In this document: positions 12,892-19,286 of the stretch, in pieces
How the letters are laid out: each line of letters opens with the position of its first letter
Numbering within the stretch: the stretch's first letter is position 1
IMG/VR virus record: IMGVR_UViG_3300034166_000567
Coordinates: 1-23,630 of that record
Length of the DNA: 23,630 bases
Reading direction: 5' to 3' (one strand)
Source: a virus
Position numbers and translations under genes: made by a program
The notes under the pieces: generated by a model
Told to the model about the DNA's origin: nothing
Seen by the model: only the letters and a program-made list of their open reading frames with translations
Databases searched by the model: none

Positions 12892-12916
12892 CTTCCACCA
12901 CAGAGAATGGTATGAT
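12888..12916 (+). promoter_or_regulatory. Promoter of the zinc-ribbon gene at 12923
   Basis: TTGACT (12888-12893), a 17-nt spacer and TATGAT (12911-12916), 6 nt before the ATG at 12923. The -35 box overlaps the stop codon of the HAD gene. Confidence 0.7.
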
Positions 12917-12922
12917 TAGACT

Positions 12923-13060
12923 ATGAATAAAAGAGTAAAAAAGATTTACAAGTGTTCTTCTTGTGAAACAATGATTACGATCATAACAAGAGTGCACGAA
13001 CTTCCAGAATCAATTATTTGTCCATGTGACAATGTAGCAGAAGATCAGGGATCAAAATGA
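12923..13060 (+). CDS. 45-aa zinc-ribbon protein
   Basis: Cys11-x2-Cys14 and Cys33-x-Cys35 (KCSSCE ... ICPCD) mirror the layout of the product of 563-763, so the two are probably paralogues at opposite ends of the + strand gene set. Leaderless start; ATGA overlap with the next gene. Confidence 0.68.
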   Translation: MNKRVKKIYKCSSCETMITIITRVHELPESIICPCDNVAEDQGSK

Positions 13061-13218
13061 AAAAATCAAACAATAAAGTATCTCAACACAAGATCAAAAG
13101 AGCAAATAAAAATAAGAAAAGAATACAAGACAAGACGCATCTGTCAAAGTTTGAACGCAGGCAAGAATTTATTAGACAGCAGATAATCTCTGGGGCCTTA
13201 TCAGTAATTAATCGATAG
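13057..13218 (+). CDS. Very basic small protein (53 aa)
   Basis: It starts in an ATGA overlap. More than a third of residues are Lys or Arg in the first 40, so it probably binds nucleic acid. The C terminus is more hydrophobic. No family recognised. Confidence 0.65.
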   Translation: MKKSNNKVSQHKIKRANKNKKRIQDKTHLSKFERRQEFIRQQIISGALSVINR

Positions 13219-13232
13219 AAAGGTTGTGTTCG

Positions 13233-13376
13233 ATGGTTTATCCTGACGACTTAAAAGAAATATCAAAAGATCTAAAGCGTTACATTATCAAAGAGCATAT
13301 GAAGAGATATTACTACTCAACCGTTGCCCTTGGCTCCTTTGTCATAGGAACACTTTTTGGCATACTCATATCATAA
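13233..13376 (+). CDS. 47-aa membrane-anchored protein
   Basis: AAAGG lies 8 nt before the ATG, so this gene has a Shine-Dalgarno sequence. The first half is charged and helical; the second half is one transmembrane helix (STVALGSFVIGTLFGILIS). It is followed 6 nt later by the tRNA cluster. Confidence 0.62.
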   Translation: MVYPDDLKEISKDLKRYIIKEHMKRYYYSTVALGSFVIGTLFGILIS

Positions 13377-13382
13377 GGACTA

Positions 13383-13457
13383 GCACCAGTAGCCAAGTTG
13401 GTTAAGGCACCGAACTCATAATTCGGCTATTCGTAGGTTCAAGTCCTACCTGGTGTA
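13383..13457 (+). tRNA. tRNA with anticodon CAT (Met or Ile2)
   Basis: Acceptor GCACCAG pairs with CTGGTGT (13450-13456) with one G-T pair. The anticodon stem CCGAA/TTCGG encloses CTCATAA, giving CAT. The T arm has the TTCAAGT loop. It could be elongator Met, or Ile with C34 changed to lysidine; sequence alone does not decide. CCA is not encoded. Confidence 0.9.
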
Positions 13458-13461
13458 CAAA

Positions 13462-13535
13462 GCGAGTGTTGCATAATGGTAGTGCACCATCCTTCCAAGT
13501 TGGTAGTGCCAGTTCGATTCTGGTCACTCGCTCCA
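13462..13535 (+). tRNA. tRNA-Gly (anticodon TCC)
   Basis: Acceptor GCGAGTG pairs with CACTCGC (13525-13531). The anticodon loop CTTCCAA gives TCC, and one T-T mismatch is visible in the anticodon stem. The T loop is TTCGATT. CCA is encoded at 13533-13535. Confidence 0.9.
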
Positions 13536-13536
13536 T

Positions 13537-13609
13537 ACCTCTGTAGTTCAGTGGACAGAACGATGGACTTCTAAGCCATGCGTCGCAAGTTCGATTCTTG
13601 CCAGGGGTA
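13537..13609 (+). tRNA. tRNA-Arg (anticodon TCT)
   Basis: Acceptor ACCTCTG pairs with CAGGGGT (13602-13608). The anticodon loop CTTCTAA gives TCT, reading AGA, a codon common in the AT-rich genes here. The pair closing the anticodon loop is A-G. The T loop is TTCGATT. Confidence 0.88.
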
Positions 13610-13622
13610 CACAACAAGATGA

Positions 13623-13628
13623 TATAAT
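13623..13628 (+). promoter_or_regulatory. -10 box of SGNH copy 3
   Basis: TATAAT 6 nt before the ATG at 13635. A possible -35 (TTGCCA, 13598-13603) lies in the 3' end of tRNA-Arg at a long 19-nt spacing. Confidence 0.5.
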
Positions 13629-13634
13629 TATAAA

Positions 13635-14669
13635 ATGGATTTATCGAATAAAAATATTTTAAATGTTTATGAAAATTATCAAAAAAGTAATTACATACTT
13701 AATAATTTTACAGACACACAACAACTCTCTTGTTTTTTACCAAACCAGGACAACCCATTTGATCTTAAAGGATTTTATAGTCCTGTAAATCAAGTCGACG
13801 AAGTCAATGATTATACAATTAATGAGTTGGGATTTCGTGGTAACTTAAAAAAAGATGCTAAAATTATTGCTGTAGGATGTTCTTACACCTTTGGTGTTGG
13901 GGTGCCAGAAAGCGGAACTTGGCCAAGTATTTTAAGTTCAGAAATAAACCAAGATGTTTTGAATTTAGGGGTTCCTGGTATTACAATAAGACAAGCATCT
14001 GAATTAATAGTTAAATATGTTTCAAAATATAATAAACCAAAAACTATTTTTGCGCTATTTCCTCCATTTTTTAGAACTAGTTTAATATCAGATGCAGATT
14101 TTTATTATAACACCAAAAGTATAGATCCAAGGAAACAAGAAGAAAGGGATCGGCAGATTTCTTTTAAACCTTTGATCGTTTATAATCGTACTAGAAAAGA
14201 AATGTTTTTTAAAAAACAAAATTATTCTCTTTTTTTTAATTCAAAAGAAAAAAGTTTACCTTACATGGAAAATGTTTTTTCACCACATCAGTTGATATCT
14301 GACTCTATTGAGTCAATATCACTAATACAAAATTTTTGTTATTCACATGGAATAGACTTTTATTGGTCAACATGGGACAATGCAAGTTCTGCGTTAATGG
14401 ATGTTTTAGTTAAAATTCCTAATTTTAAACTAAAAAATTATATAAAGTTTGCTGATGATGAGTTTGATAACTATCACACAGACGATGGCAAATTTCCAAC
14501 TAGTTTTTGTAATTTATCACATAATTCTAAACTTGTTGATCATCCTTCTTGGGAACAAGGTTCTGATGTTGTTTATAGTTATGATAAAATACTTAATTTC
14601 TCACCACATCCTGGAATTCATTTTCAACACCACGTAGCAGAATTATTTAAGGGGTACTCTACTTTTTAG
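13635..14669 (+). CDS. SGNH/GDSL hydrolase-like protein, copy 3 (344 aa)
   Basis: The most diverged of the three SGNH paralogues. INELGFRG precedes block I GCSYTFG (Ser83), block II is NLGVPGIT, and HPGIHFQHH (325-333) lies near the C terminus. Conserved mid-region features with the other copies are SPHQL and the W(S/T)TW motif. Leaderless, directly after the tRNA cluster. Its last 11 bases overlap the convergent gene at 14659-14787. Confidence 0.77.
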   Translation: MDLSNKNILNVYENYQKSNYILNNFTDTQQLSCFLPNQDNPFDLKGFYSPVNQVDEVNDYTINELGFRGNLKKDAKIIAVGCSYTFGVGVPESGTWPSILSSEINQDVLNLGVPGITIRQASELIVKYVSKYNKPKTIFALFPPFFRTSLISDADFYYNTKSIDPRKQEERDRQISFKPLIVYNRTRKEMFFKKQNYSLFFNSKEKSLPYMENVFSPHQLISDSIESISLIQNFCYSHGIDFYWSTWDNASSALMDVLVKIPNFKLKNYIKFADDEFDNYHTDDGKFPTSFCNLSHNSKLVDHPSWEQGSDVVYSYDKILNFSPHPGIHFQHHVAELFKGYSTF

Positions 14670-14787
14670 GATTCTTTGGTTCGTATGGTGCTATCTTAGA
14701 CTTAACTCTACCATCTTTATACAGTCTAACAATCCATCCATCTTTAATCTGAATAGGATTAAACGCTGTTGCTTTTTTCTTTGGCAT
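14659..14787 (-). CDS. 42-aa basic hypothetical protein
   Basis: It starts in a TAATG overlap with the Cys-rich gene upstream. The N terminus is Lys-rich, followed by a strand-like core (GWIVRLYKDGRVKS). Its end overlaps the end of SGNH copy 3 by 11 bp, a convergent arrangement. Function unknown. Confidence 0.65.
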   Translation of the reverse strand: MPKKKATAFNPIQIKDGWIVRLYKDGRVKSKIAPYEPKNPKK

Positions 14788-15767
14788 TATAGTGAGTGTC
14801 TTTCTGTTTGTACCTTTGTGTAGTCCTTGCCAAAATCAGCAAACAAAGCCTTATCTTTTTCACGATTAACGATTCCTCTCGACCACGAGAAACCTGCGTC
14901 TCCACCCCATGCTAACCACATGATGTAACCGTTAGAAGGATTTGCTGAGTTACCCCAGTCCTTGCCCTTCTTATCTACCTCATGGCGTGAGAAGTATGAA
15001 TACATTCTCTTGACAGTACTAAGAGAAATAGTTTCTCCTCTTGCTAACTGCCCTGCACGAGTCCAACCAACTGCAGTTCCTGCACCAGTTGCTTTACCAT
15101 CTTCTTTAAACTTAATTGCTCTACGAGCAGCAGATCTTGCTCCTGCTGGTGGTGAGTAGCCTTCAGCCTTTGATACTGAATCTGTTTCATATTCAACTGT
15201 GTCATCATCTTCAAATAGATCATCTGCTTTTGCATCAGGCACACAATTAGGAACTGGTCTACCATTTGCACCTGGCTTCATACCACGCTGTACATAACCA
15301 TCCCAGCAAGGTGCTTGCTTGTTTACATTAGCACAACAATCTGATTTCATTTCTCCAGCCTGACACTGTGGGCATTCTTCGCATGCAACATTTAGTTCTT
15401 TACACATTGGACAGCCACAACCCTCATATTCTTTTTTAATCTTTTCTTCTTCTTCCTTGTACGACTTGCCCATCTGTGAATCGTACATTGCCATTGCTGT
15501 TTCTGAATCCATTGTGTGATTATCCATATCTGCTTTTTCAGCATCCTTGTACATCATGCCAATACTGTATGCTGTTGGCTTCCATGTACCGTTTTCTTCT
15601 TTATGTATTCTGACTGACATTGCTGGATTTTCTGGTGGCATTGAGACTAAGGAATATTCTGATCCAGGGGTACCAAGTATCCCACCTTCGTTCATGATGT
15701 GCTCTATAACACCATGTACAACCCCCTCAGAGGTTGATCCCATGACAAAGTCGCCTTCTTTTAGCAT
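14787..15767 (-). CDS. Multi-domain Cys-rich phage protein (326 aa)
   Basis: The start at 15767 is chosen because TATAAT lies 6 nt upstream. Residues 1-60 look like an SH3-like barrel (KEGDFVMGSTSEGVVHGVIEH). The middle is acidic and then Cys-rich (GCGCPMC, CEECPQC, DCC), leading to PCWDGYVQRGMKPGANGRPV, a motif I associate with phage structural or head-associated proteins. The C-terminal 110 residues (ARRAIKFKEDGKATGAG ... GDAGFSWSRGIV) are also phage-type. A virion or maturation role is possible but not shown here. Confidence 0.72.
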   Translation of the reverse strand: MLKEGDFVMGSTSEGVVHGVIEHIMNEGGILGTPGSEYSLVSMPPENPAMSVRIHKEENGTWKPTAYSIGMMYKDAEKADMDNHTMDSETAMAMYDSQMGKSYKEEEEKIKKEYEGCGCPMCKELNVACEECPQCQAGEMKSDCCANVNKQAPCWDGYVQRGMKPGANGRPVPNCVPDAKADDLFEDDDTVEYETDSVSKAEGYSPPAGARSAARRAIKFKEDGKATGAGTAVGWTRAGQLARGETISLSTVKRMYSYFSRHEVDKKGKDWGNSANPSNGYIMWLAWGGDAGFSWSRGIVNREKDKALFADFGKDYTKVQTERHSL

Positions 15768-15792
15768 ATAACTATTATAGCATGCCTTAAAA

Positions 15793-16434
15793 CTAAGCCT
15801 GGGCAATCTCTGGGTCGTCAGAAAAGGCTATGCTTACAGAATGTCTTGGGCACATGGACTCAACACTATGGACAACCCCTTTTGGTATATAGGCTGCATC
15901 TCCTTCACTTAATAATACTTCATAGTTTAAATCTTTATTTTCATGAAAAATTTTCCACAGACTTTGTCCGCTACCCTGAATAAAAAATCTGTCTTGCTGG
16001 TCTGAGTGAACTTCAGGATCCCAAGACTCAGTTGGCCATCCGTCCACCCCATAATCATGAACTGTAAGTTCTTTTGGAATCTTTTTAGAATTATCTTTAA
16101 CAAATTTTGAAAAAAGGTTGGCTAGATTCTTATCTGCCATCGTATTCCTGTTTCTATTTATGAAATGAATGATCATCATTGAAAAAATTACATGTCCATT
16201 ATGATACAAAGAAATATCTGCTACTGCTTTTTTGTAATATTCTAAAACTCTTGTATCCTTTTCAATAACCATAGTGCCAAAAGAGTTATAGTCTATAGTT
16301 CCAGTTTCTTTTGCACTATCATAAAAACCATCTATATCTTTCCAGGAAGGAAAATCTTTATAAAAATTTTCTACAACATGCAGTCTTCTTTGTTTCGTAG
16401 CAGAGATCAGGTCTTCTTTTGTAATTAGTGTCAT
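15793..16434 (-). CDS. JmjC/cupin-like 2OG-Fe(II) oxygenase A (213 aa)
   Basis: His143-x-Asp145 (VHSD), RFFIQGSGQSLWKIF, then GDAAYIPKGVVHSVES with His189 give the iron triad in the layout of the cupin_4/JmjC ribosomal-oxygenase family. Those enzymes hydroxylate protein side chains such as His or Arg in ribosomal proteins, so a host or phage protein substrate is possible. Leaderless: TATAAT lies 6 nt before the ATG. A close paralogue is at 17434-18048. Confidence 0.78.
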   Translation of the reverse strand: MTLITKEDLISATKQRRLHVVENFYKDFPSWKDIDGFYDSAKETGTIDYNSFGTMVIEKDTRVLEYYKKAVADISLYHNGHVIFSMMIIHFINRNRNTMADKNLANLFSKFVKDNSKKIPKELTVHDYGVDGWPTESWDPEVHSDQQDRFFIQGSGQSLWKIFHENKDLNYEVLLSEGDAAYIPKGVVHSVESMCPRHSVSIAFSDDPEIAQA

Positions 16435-16454
16435 GTAAAAATTATAGCATACTC

Positions 16455-16721
16455 TTAGCCATTTAAACGATAATGTGTCCTTATCCTGTGGCAGTTAGCA
16501 CAAACCACCTCACACTTTTCAATCTCTTTTTTAATAGCCTTCCATGAAAAACCATCGTGTATCATTCTGGATATATTGTACTTCTTATCTCTTATGTGAT
16601 CAAAGTCTAGGATTATGTGGTTACCAACACCACAGTCCACACAGCCAGAATCCTCTTTTATCTTAGCAAGCATCTTCTTATACTGCTGCTTATTATAATG
16701 GTCTAACTCTTTGTCAGTCAT
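16455..16721 (-). CDS. HNH endonuclease (88 aa)
   Basis: A small HNH domain: CVDCG, then DFDHIRDKK (HNH core His), and CEVVCANCHRIRTH with the second zinc pair and final His. The start at 16721 is preferred over 16763 because it lies 7 nt after TATAAT. Free-standing phage HNH proteins are often homing nucleases or act in packaging. This one sits next to a structured non-coding region and between two paralogous oxygenase genes, which suits a mobile nuclease. Confidence 0.85.
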   Translation of the reverse strand: MTDKELDHYNKQQYKKMLAKIKEDSGCVDCGVGNHIILDFDHIRDKKYNISRMIHDGFSWKAIKKEIEKCEVVCANCHRIRTHYRLNG

Positions 16722-16970
16722 TGTTATTATTATACCGCAAAATATTAGGTCCCACACAGGCAATTCACCTGACTTGCGCCACGGTCTCTATCCAATGGGT
16801 AACTAATCCATCACTAAGGTCCTGTGTGGGACAATTATATTGTAGCATGTCAATGGAGCAGTTTATAGACTTGCTCAGGTCTCCCAGGGTGCGACCCTGG
16901 CTTATCCGTACTCAGCAATAAGGTTGCTAAAAGCAACTGCATGTATCATGACGGAATGTTATCCATTATA
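16722..16970 (-). ncRNA. Structured non-coding region (249 bp)
   Basis: No credible gene. On the - strand, just after the Hsp20 stop, there is a TATAAT, then hairpins GTTGC/GCAAC (16937-16923), CCAGGGT/ACCCTGG (around 16883-16899) and GAGCA/TGCTC (16878-16856). A second TATAAT follows, then a 12-bp inverted repeat (16832-16749). The density of stems suggests one or two structured RNAs. I could not fit any part to a tRNA, tmRNA or group I intron core. Confidence 0.4.
16749..16832 (-). repeat. 12-bp perfect inverted repeat enclosing 60 bp
   Basis: GTCCCACACAGG (16749-16760) is the exact reverse complement of CCTGTGTGGGAC (16821-16832). Smaller stems (CAGG/CCTG, GATGG/CCATT) nest inside on the - strand, giving a tRNA-sized closed structure. 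The - strand TATAAT lies 1 nt upstream of the left arm. Confidence 0.7.
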
Positions 16971-17375
16971 CTACTGAATTTCAATAGTCTTTGGAAGTTT
17001 GTCTTCTGGGATCTGCTTTTCAAGTTTGACATCTAAGATACCATCTTTAAATTCAGCCCCAATAACTTCAACGAACTCAGGAAGGGTAAAGATATCTGTA
17101 AACTTGCGAGCAGCAATTCCCTTGTGTAGATACTCTGCACCCTCTGGTAACTCAGCATCCTGCTTTTCGCCCTTGATTGTAAGTTTGCGATTGTCTAGCG
17201 ATACTGAGACATCATCCTTAGAGAATCCAGCCAAAGCAAATGAAAGAATATATTCTTTATCATTTAGTTTAATCTGGTTATAAGGTGGATAGTTTGTTGT
17301 TGTTGTTACCTTCTGAAAATTTGAGAAGGTGTTGAAAAAAGGATCATTAAAAAGATCCAGTGCTGTTTTTACCAT
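16971..17375 (-). CDS. Small heat-shock protein, Hsp20 family (134 aa)
   Basis: An alpha-crystallin domain is clear: YNQIKLNDKEYILSFALAGF (20 residues), then KDDVSVSLDNRKLTIKGEK, AARKFTDIFTLPEFVEV and the closing FKDGILDVKLEK. The N terminus (LDLFNDPFF) resembles IbpA-type proteins. It holds unfolded proteins in the cytoplasm; phage copies may aid capsid folding. Unlike most genes here it has a leader and a strong ribosome binding site (AAAGGGG, 7 nt before the ATG), suggesting high expression. Confidence 0.93.
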   Translation of the reverse strand: MVKTALDLFNDPFFNTFSNFQKVTTTTNYPPYNQIKLNDKEYILSFALAGFSKDDVSVSLDNRKLTIKGEKQDAELPEGAEYLHKGIAARKFTDIFTLPEFVEVIGAEFKDGILDVKLEKQIPEDKLPKTIEIQ

Positions 17376-17432
17376 GTTATTCCCCTTTCAAGCGAATAAG
17401 TTAATTTACCCCCCATTTGGGCAGGTATTAAT

Positions 17433-17438
17433 ATTATA
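17433..17438 (-). promoter_or_regulatory. -10 box of the Hsp20 gene
   Basis: TATAAT on the - strand, whose middle is the stop codon of the upstream oxygenase gene. Transcription from here gives a leader of about 50 nt with a CCCAAATGGGG hairpin before the ribosome binding site. The -35 is weak. Confidence 0.5.
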
Positions 17439-18048
17439 GCACAGGTTCATCAGAAAAGGCTATACTTATTGAGTGTCTTGGACCTACAGACTCAACACTG
17501 TGCCTTACACCTTTTGGAATATATGCTAGGTCACCTGGGTTTAAGATAATTGCATCAATCAAATTTTCTGAATCATCAAAAAGTCTCCATAGGCTTTGTC
17601 CACCACCTTGTACAAAGAACCTGTTTTCTCTATCAAAGTGTACTTTAGGATTCCAAAAATCTCCATCTATCCCATGATCTTTAATAGTAATATTATCTGG
17701 AATTTTTTTAGGGTTGTTTTCACGAAACCTGTTAAACAAACTTAAACAATCGGGATCACCAATAATATTATTATTTCTATTTATAAAATGCACTATTACC
17801 ATACCAAAAAGAAAGTACCCTTTATAAACTTCATTGATTCTATGGAGTATATCTTTGTAATAATAGAATATAATTTCTTTTTCTTGTGCCTGAAATGATC
17901 CAAAAGACATATGCACTACCTTTTTATCTAAATCATATATATCTGATATGTCTGACCAAGAAGGAGTCTTTGTAAGAAAATTTCTTGATACATGAATTCT
18001 TTTTTGTTCTGTTGCCAATATTAGGTCATTCTTTGTTATTTTGGTCAT
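17434..18048 (-). CDS. JmjC/cupin-like 2OG-Fe(II) oxygenase B (204 aa)
   Basis: The start at 18048 is chosen because TATAAT lies exactly 6 nt upstream; the longer frame from 18072 would include the promoter. His137-x-Asp139 (VHFD), RFFVQGGGQSLWRLF and YIPKGVRHSVES (His183) match oxygenase A almost motif for motif, so the two are paralogues. It probably hydroxylates a protein or small molecule. Confidence 0.78.
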   Translation of the reverse strand: MTKITKNDLILATEQKRIHVSRNFLTKTPSWSDISDIYDLDKKVVHMSFGSFQAQEKEIIFYYYKDILHRINEVYKGYFLFGMVIVHFINRNNNIIGDPDCLSLFNRFRENNPKKIPDNITIKDHGIDGDFWNPKVHFDRENRFFVQGGGQSLWRLFDDSENLIDAIILNPGDLAYIPKGVRHSVESVGPRHSISIAFSDEPVL

Positions 18049-18054
18049 ACTTAA

Positions 18055-18082
18055 ATTATAGCATATCCCCATATGGTATAAT
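18055..18082. promoter_or_regulatory. Divergent leaderless promoters
   Basis: On the - strand TATAAT (18060-18055) serves oxygenase B. On the + strand TATAAT (18077-18082) stands 6 nt before the ATG at 18089. The two -10 boxes are only 16 bp apart. Confidence 0.6.
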
Positions 18083-18088
18083 TAAAAT

Positions 18089-18763
18089 ATGAATAGTCAC
18101 AAAGTTATAAAGGGTCCATTAGAGTATCATGAAGAAAAAGAATATGGGTATAATGAAATAGAAATAGCAAGACCTATATCTCAAAATCAACTAAATAATG
18201 CGAGAATCTTTACTTCAAAATATGAATACGCAAAAACTTTAAATAAAAATATAGTATATTTAGAAGTTGGTGTTGGATGGGGTAACTCTGCTGATATTTT
18301 TATAGGCCAGACAAATGCTACAAGTGCAGATCTTTTAGATTGGTACAATAACGCTCCTGGAGTTTTACACCCAGGTGGCAACGCTCCAGAAGATAAGTCA
18401 ATAACTCACGAAGAACATATAAAAAATAAATTTTCTCACTACCCCAATGTAAATACTATAAAGGGAGATGCGATAGATGTGCTTCCTATTTTAAATAAAA
18501 GGTATGACCTTATACTTTTAGACATCGGAAGAGAAAGACTTATGACAAGAAAACTAATATCAGATTCAGCAAAATTAGTTAATGTTGGTGGGGTTATAGG
18601 ATTAACCTCTTATATAAATTATGATAGTCTAATGTATGAAGGCCATGTCGGTATATACCAAAGCGTAAATGAATTTTTACACTTTAATACAAACTGGTCT
18701 GTTGATGCATTAGTTTTGCATAATCTTGGGTTTCATGATATATATATTAAAAGAAACTCGTAA
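18089..18763 (+). CDS. Class I SAM-dependent methyltransferase (224 aa)
   Basis: Motif I is YLEVGVGWGNSA (around residue 57), an acidic/Asn segment follows, then INTIKGD-type GDAIDVLPIL and RYDLILLDIGRE (motif IV region), and VNVGGVIGLTSY (post-motif). The layout fits Methyltransf_24-like enzymes, which often methylate sugars or small molecules. It is the only + strand gene in this part of the window. The substrate is unknown; sugar or glycan methylation would suit the neighbouring modification genes. Confidence 0.78.
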   Translation: MNSHKVIKGPLEYHEEKEYGYNEIEIARPISQNQLNNARIFTSKYEYAKTLNKNIVYLEVGVGWGNSADIFIGQTNATSADLLDWYNNAPGVLHPGGNAPEDKSITHEEHIKNKFSHYPNVNTIKGDAIDVLPILNKRYDLILLDIGRERLMTRKLISDSAKLVNVGGVIGLTSYINYDSLMYEGHVGIYQSVNEFLHFNTNWSVDALVLHNLGFHDIYIKRNS

Positions 18764-18774
18764 TGAAATAGAAA

Positions 18775-18802
18775 AGCAGGCCTGCTAAATAACAAGCCTG
18801 CT
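18775..18802 (-). terminator. Rho-independent terminator of the holin-like gene
   Basis: On the - strand AGCAGGC (18802-18796) pairs with GCCTGCT (18781-18775), followed by TTTTC. It lies 14 nt beyond the stop of the gene at 18817. The same stem faces the end of the + strand methyltransferase gene. Confidence 0.72.
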
Positions 18803-18816
18803 AGTCTATAGCAAAA

Positions 18817-19116
18817 TTACTTTACTTGGCTATTTGTTCTTCCGCCACCTGATGACTTCTTTACAGGAGCCTTCTTTGCGGTCTTCTTAACAACCTTTGC
18901 AGACTTAACTGCCTTATCAACCTCTTCAACTGAAGGCATTCTTCCGAATGCTGTGTCTGAAGGGTTGGCTGCTCTCAATACAACTGGTACAAGCGCACCA
19001 AGTAATGAGTATGCAAGTGTCTGTGGATCTGTTACTCCAGATGCATACAACGCTGTTGCTGCACCAAGAACTGATCTTCCATATGACGCTAGTACTGCTT
19101 TGATTTGTTCGTTCAT
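18817..19116 (-). CDS. Holin-like two-helix membrane protein (99 aa)
   Basis: Two short hydrophobic segments (SVLGAATALYASGV and LAYSLLGALVPVVLRAA) precede a Lys/Ala-rich tail (KKTAKKAPVKKSSGGG), a layout common in actinophage holins, which open the inner membrane to let lysins out. The ribosome binding site is excellent (AGGAGG). No lysin gene is visible next to it, so the holin call rests on topology. Confidence 0.5.
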   Translation of the reverse strand: MNEQIKAVLASYGRSVLGAATALYASGVTDPQTLAYSLLGALVPVVLRAANPSDTAFGRMPSVEEVDKAVKSAKVVKKTAKKAPVKKSSGGGRTNSQVK

Positions 19117-19133
19117 TTTTTCCTCCTAGGATA

Positions 19134-19286
19134 TTACTTTGTTAGTTCTGTATAATGATTTATACAGACATCTCTAATCTGTGTTTCGGTTGCATATAAT
19201 TTTTCTGCTTCAAGTTTACAATCTAGCACATGACAATAATAAAAAGCAATGTGCTCTAGATCTTCGTATGACTTAAAAGTTATCAT
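19134..19286 (-). CDS. 50-aa hypothetical protein
   Basis: Starts in an ATGA overlap with the oxygenase gene upstream and ends just before the holin-like gene's ribosome binding site. Contains three Cys and several His (YYCHVLDCK, CINHY), possibly metal-binding. No family recognised. Confidence 0.62.
   Translation of the reverse strand: MITFKSYEDLEHIAFYYCHVLDCKLEAEKLYATETQIRDVCINHYTELTK

Noticed and set aside
13402-13617. 71-aa - strand frame across the tRNA cluster (NRTCDAWLRSPSF ..., GLEPTNSRIMSSVP)
   Set aside because: It is the antisense of three tRNA genes. This is a well-known spurious translation of tRNA loci.
16741-16840. Possible tRNA in the inverted repeat
   Set aside because: The acceptor-like stem is good, but there is no TTCRANY T loop, no matching D stem and no proper anticodon arm on either strand.
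16887-16937. tmRNA-like tag frame ending EYG-stop on the - strand
   Set aside because: No tRNA-like domain with a T arm and CCA end, and the tag does not end in the usual hydrophobic LAA/VAA.
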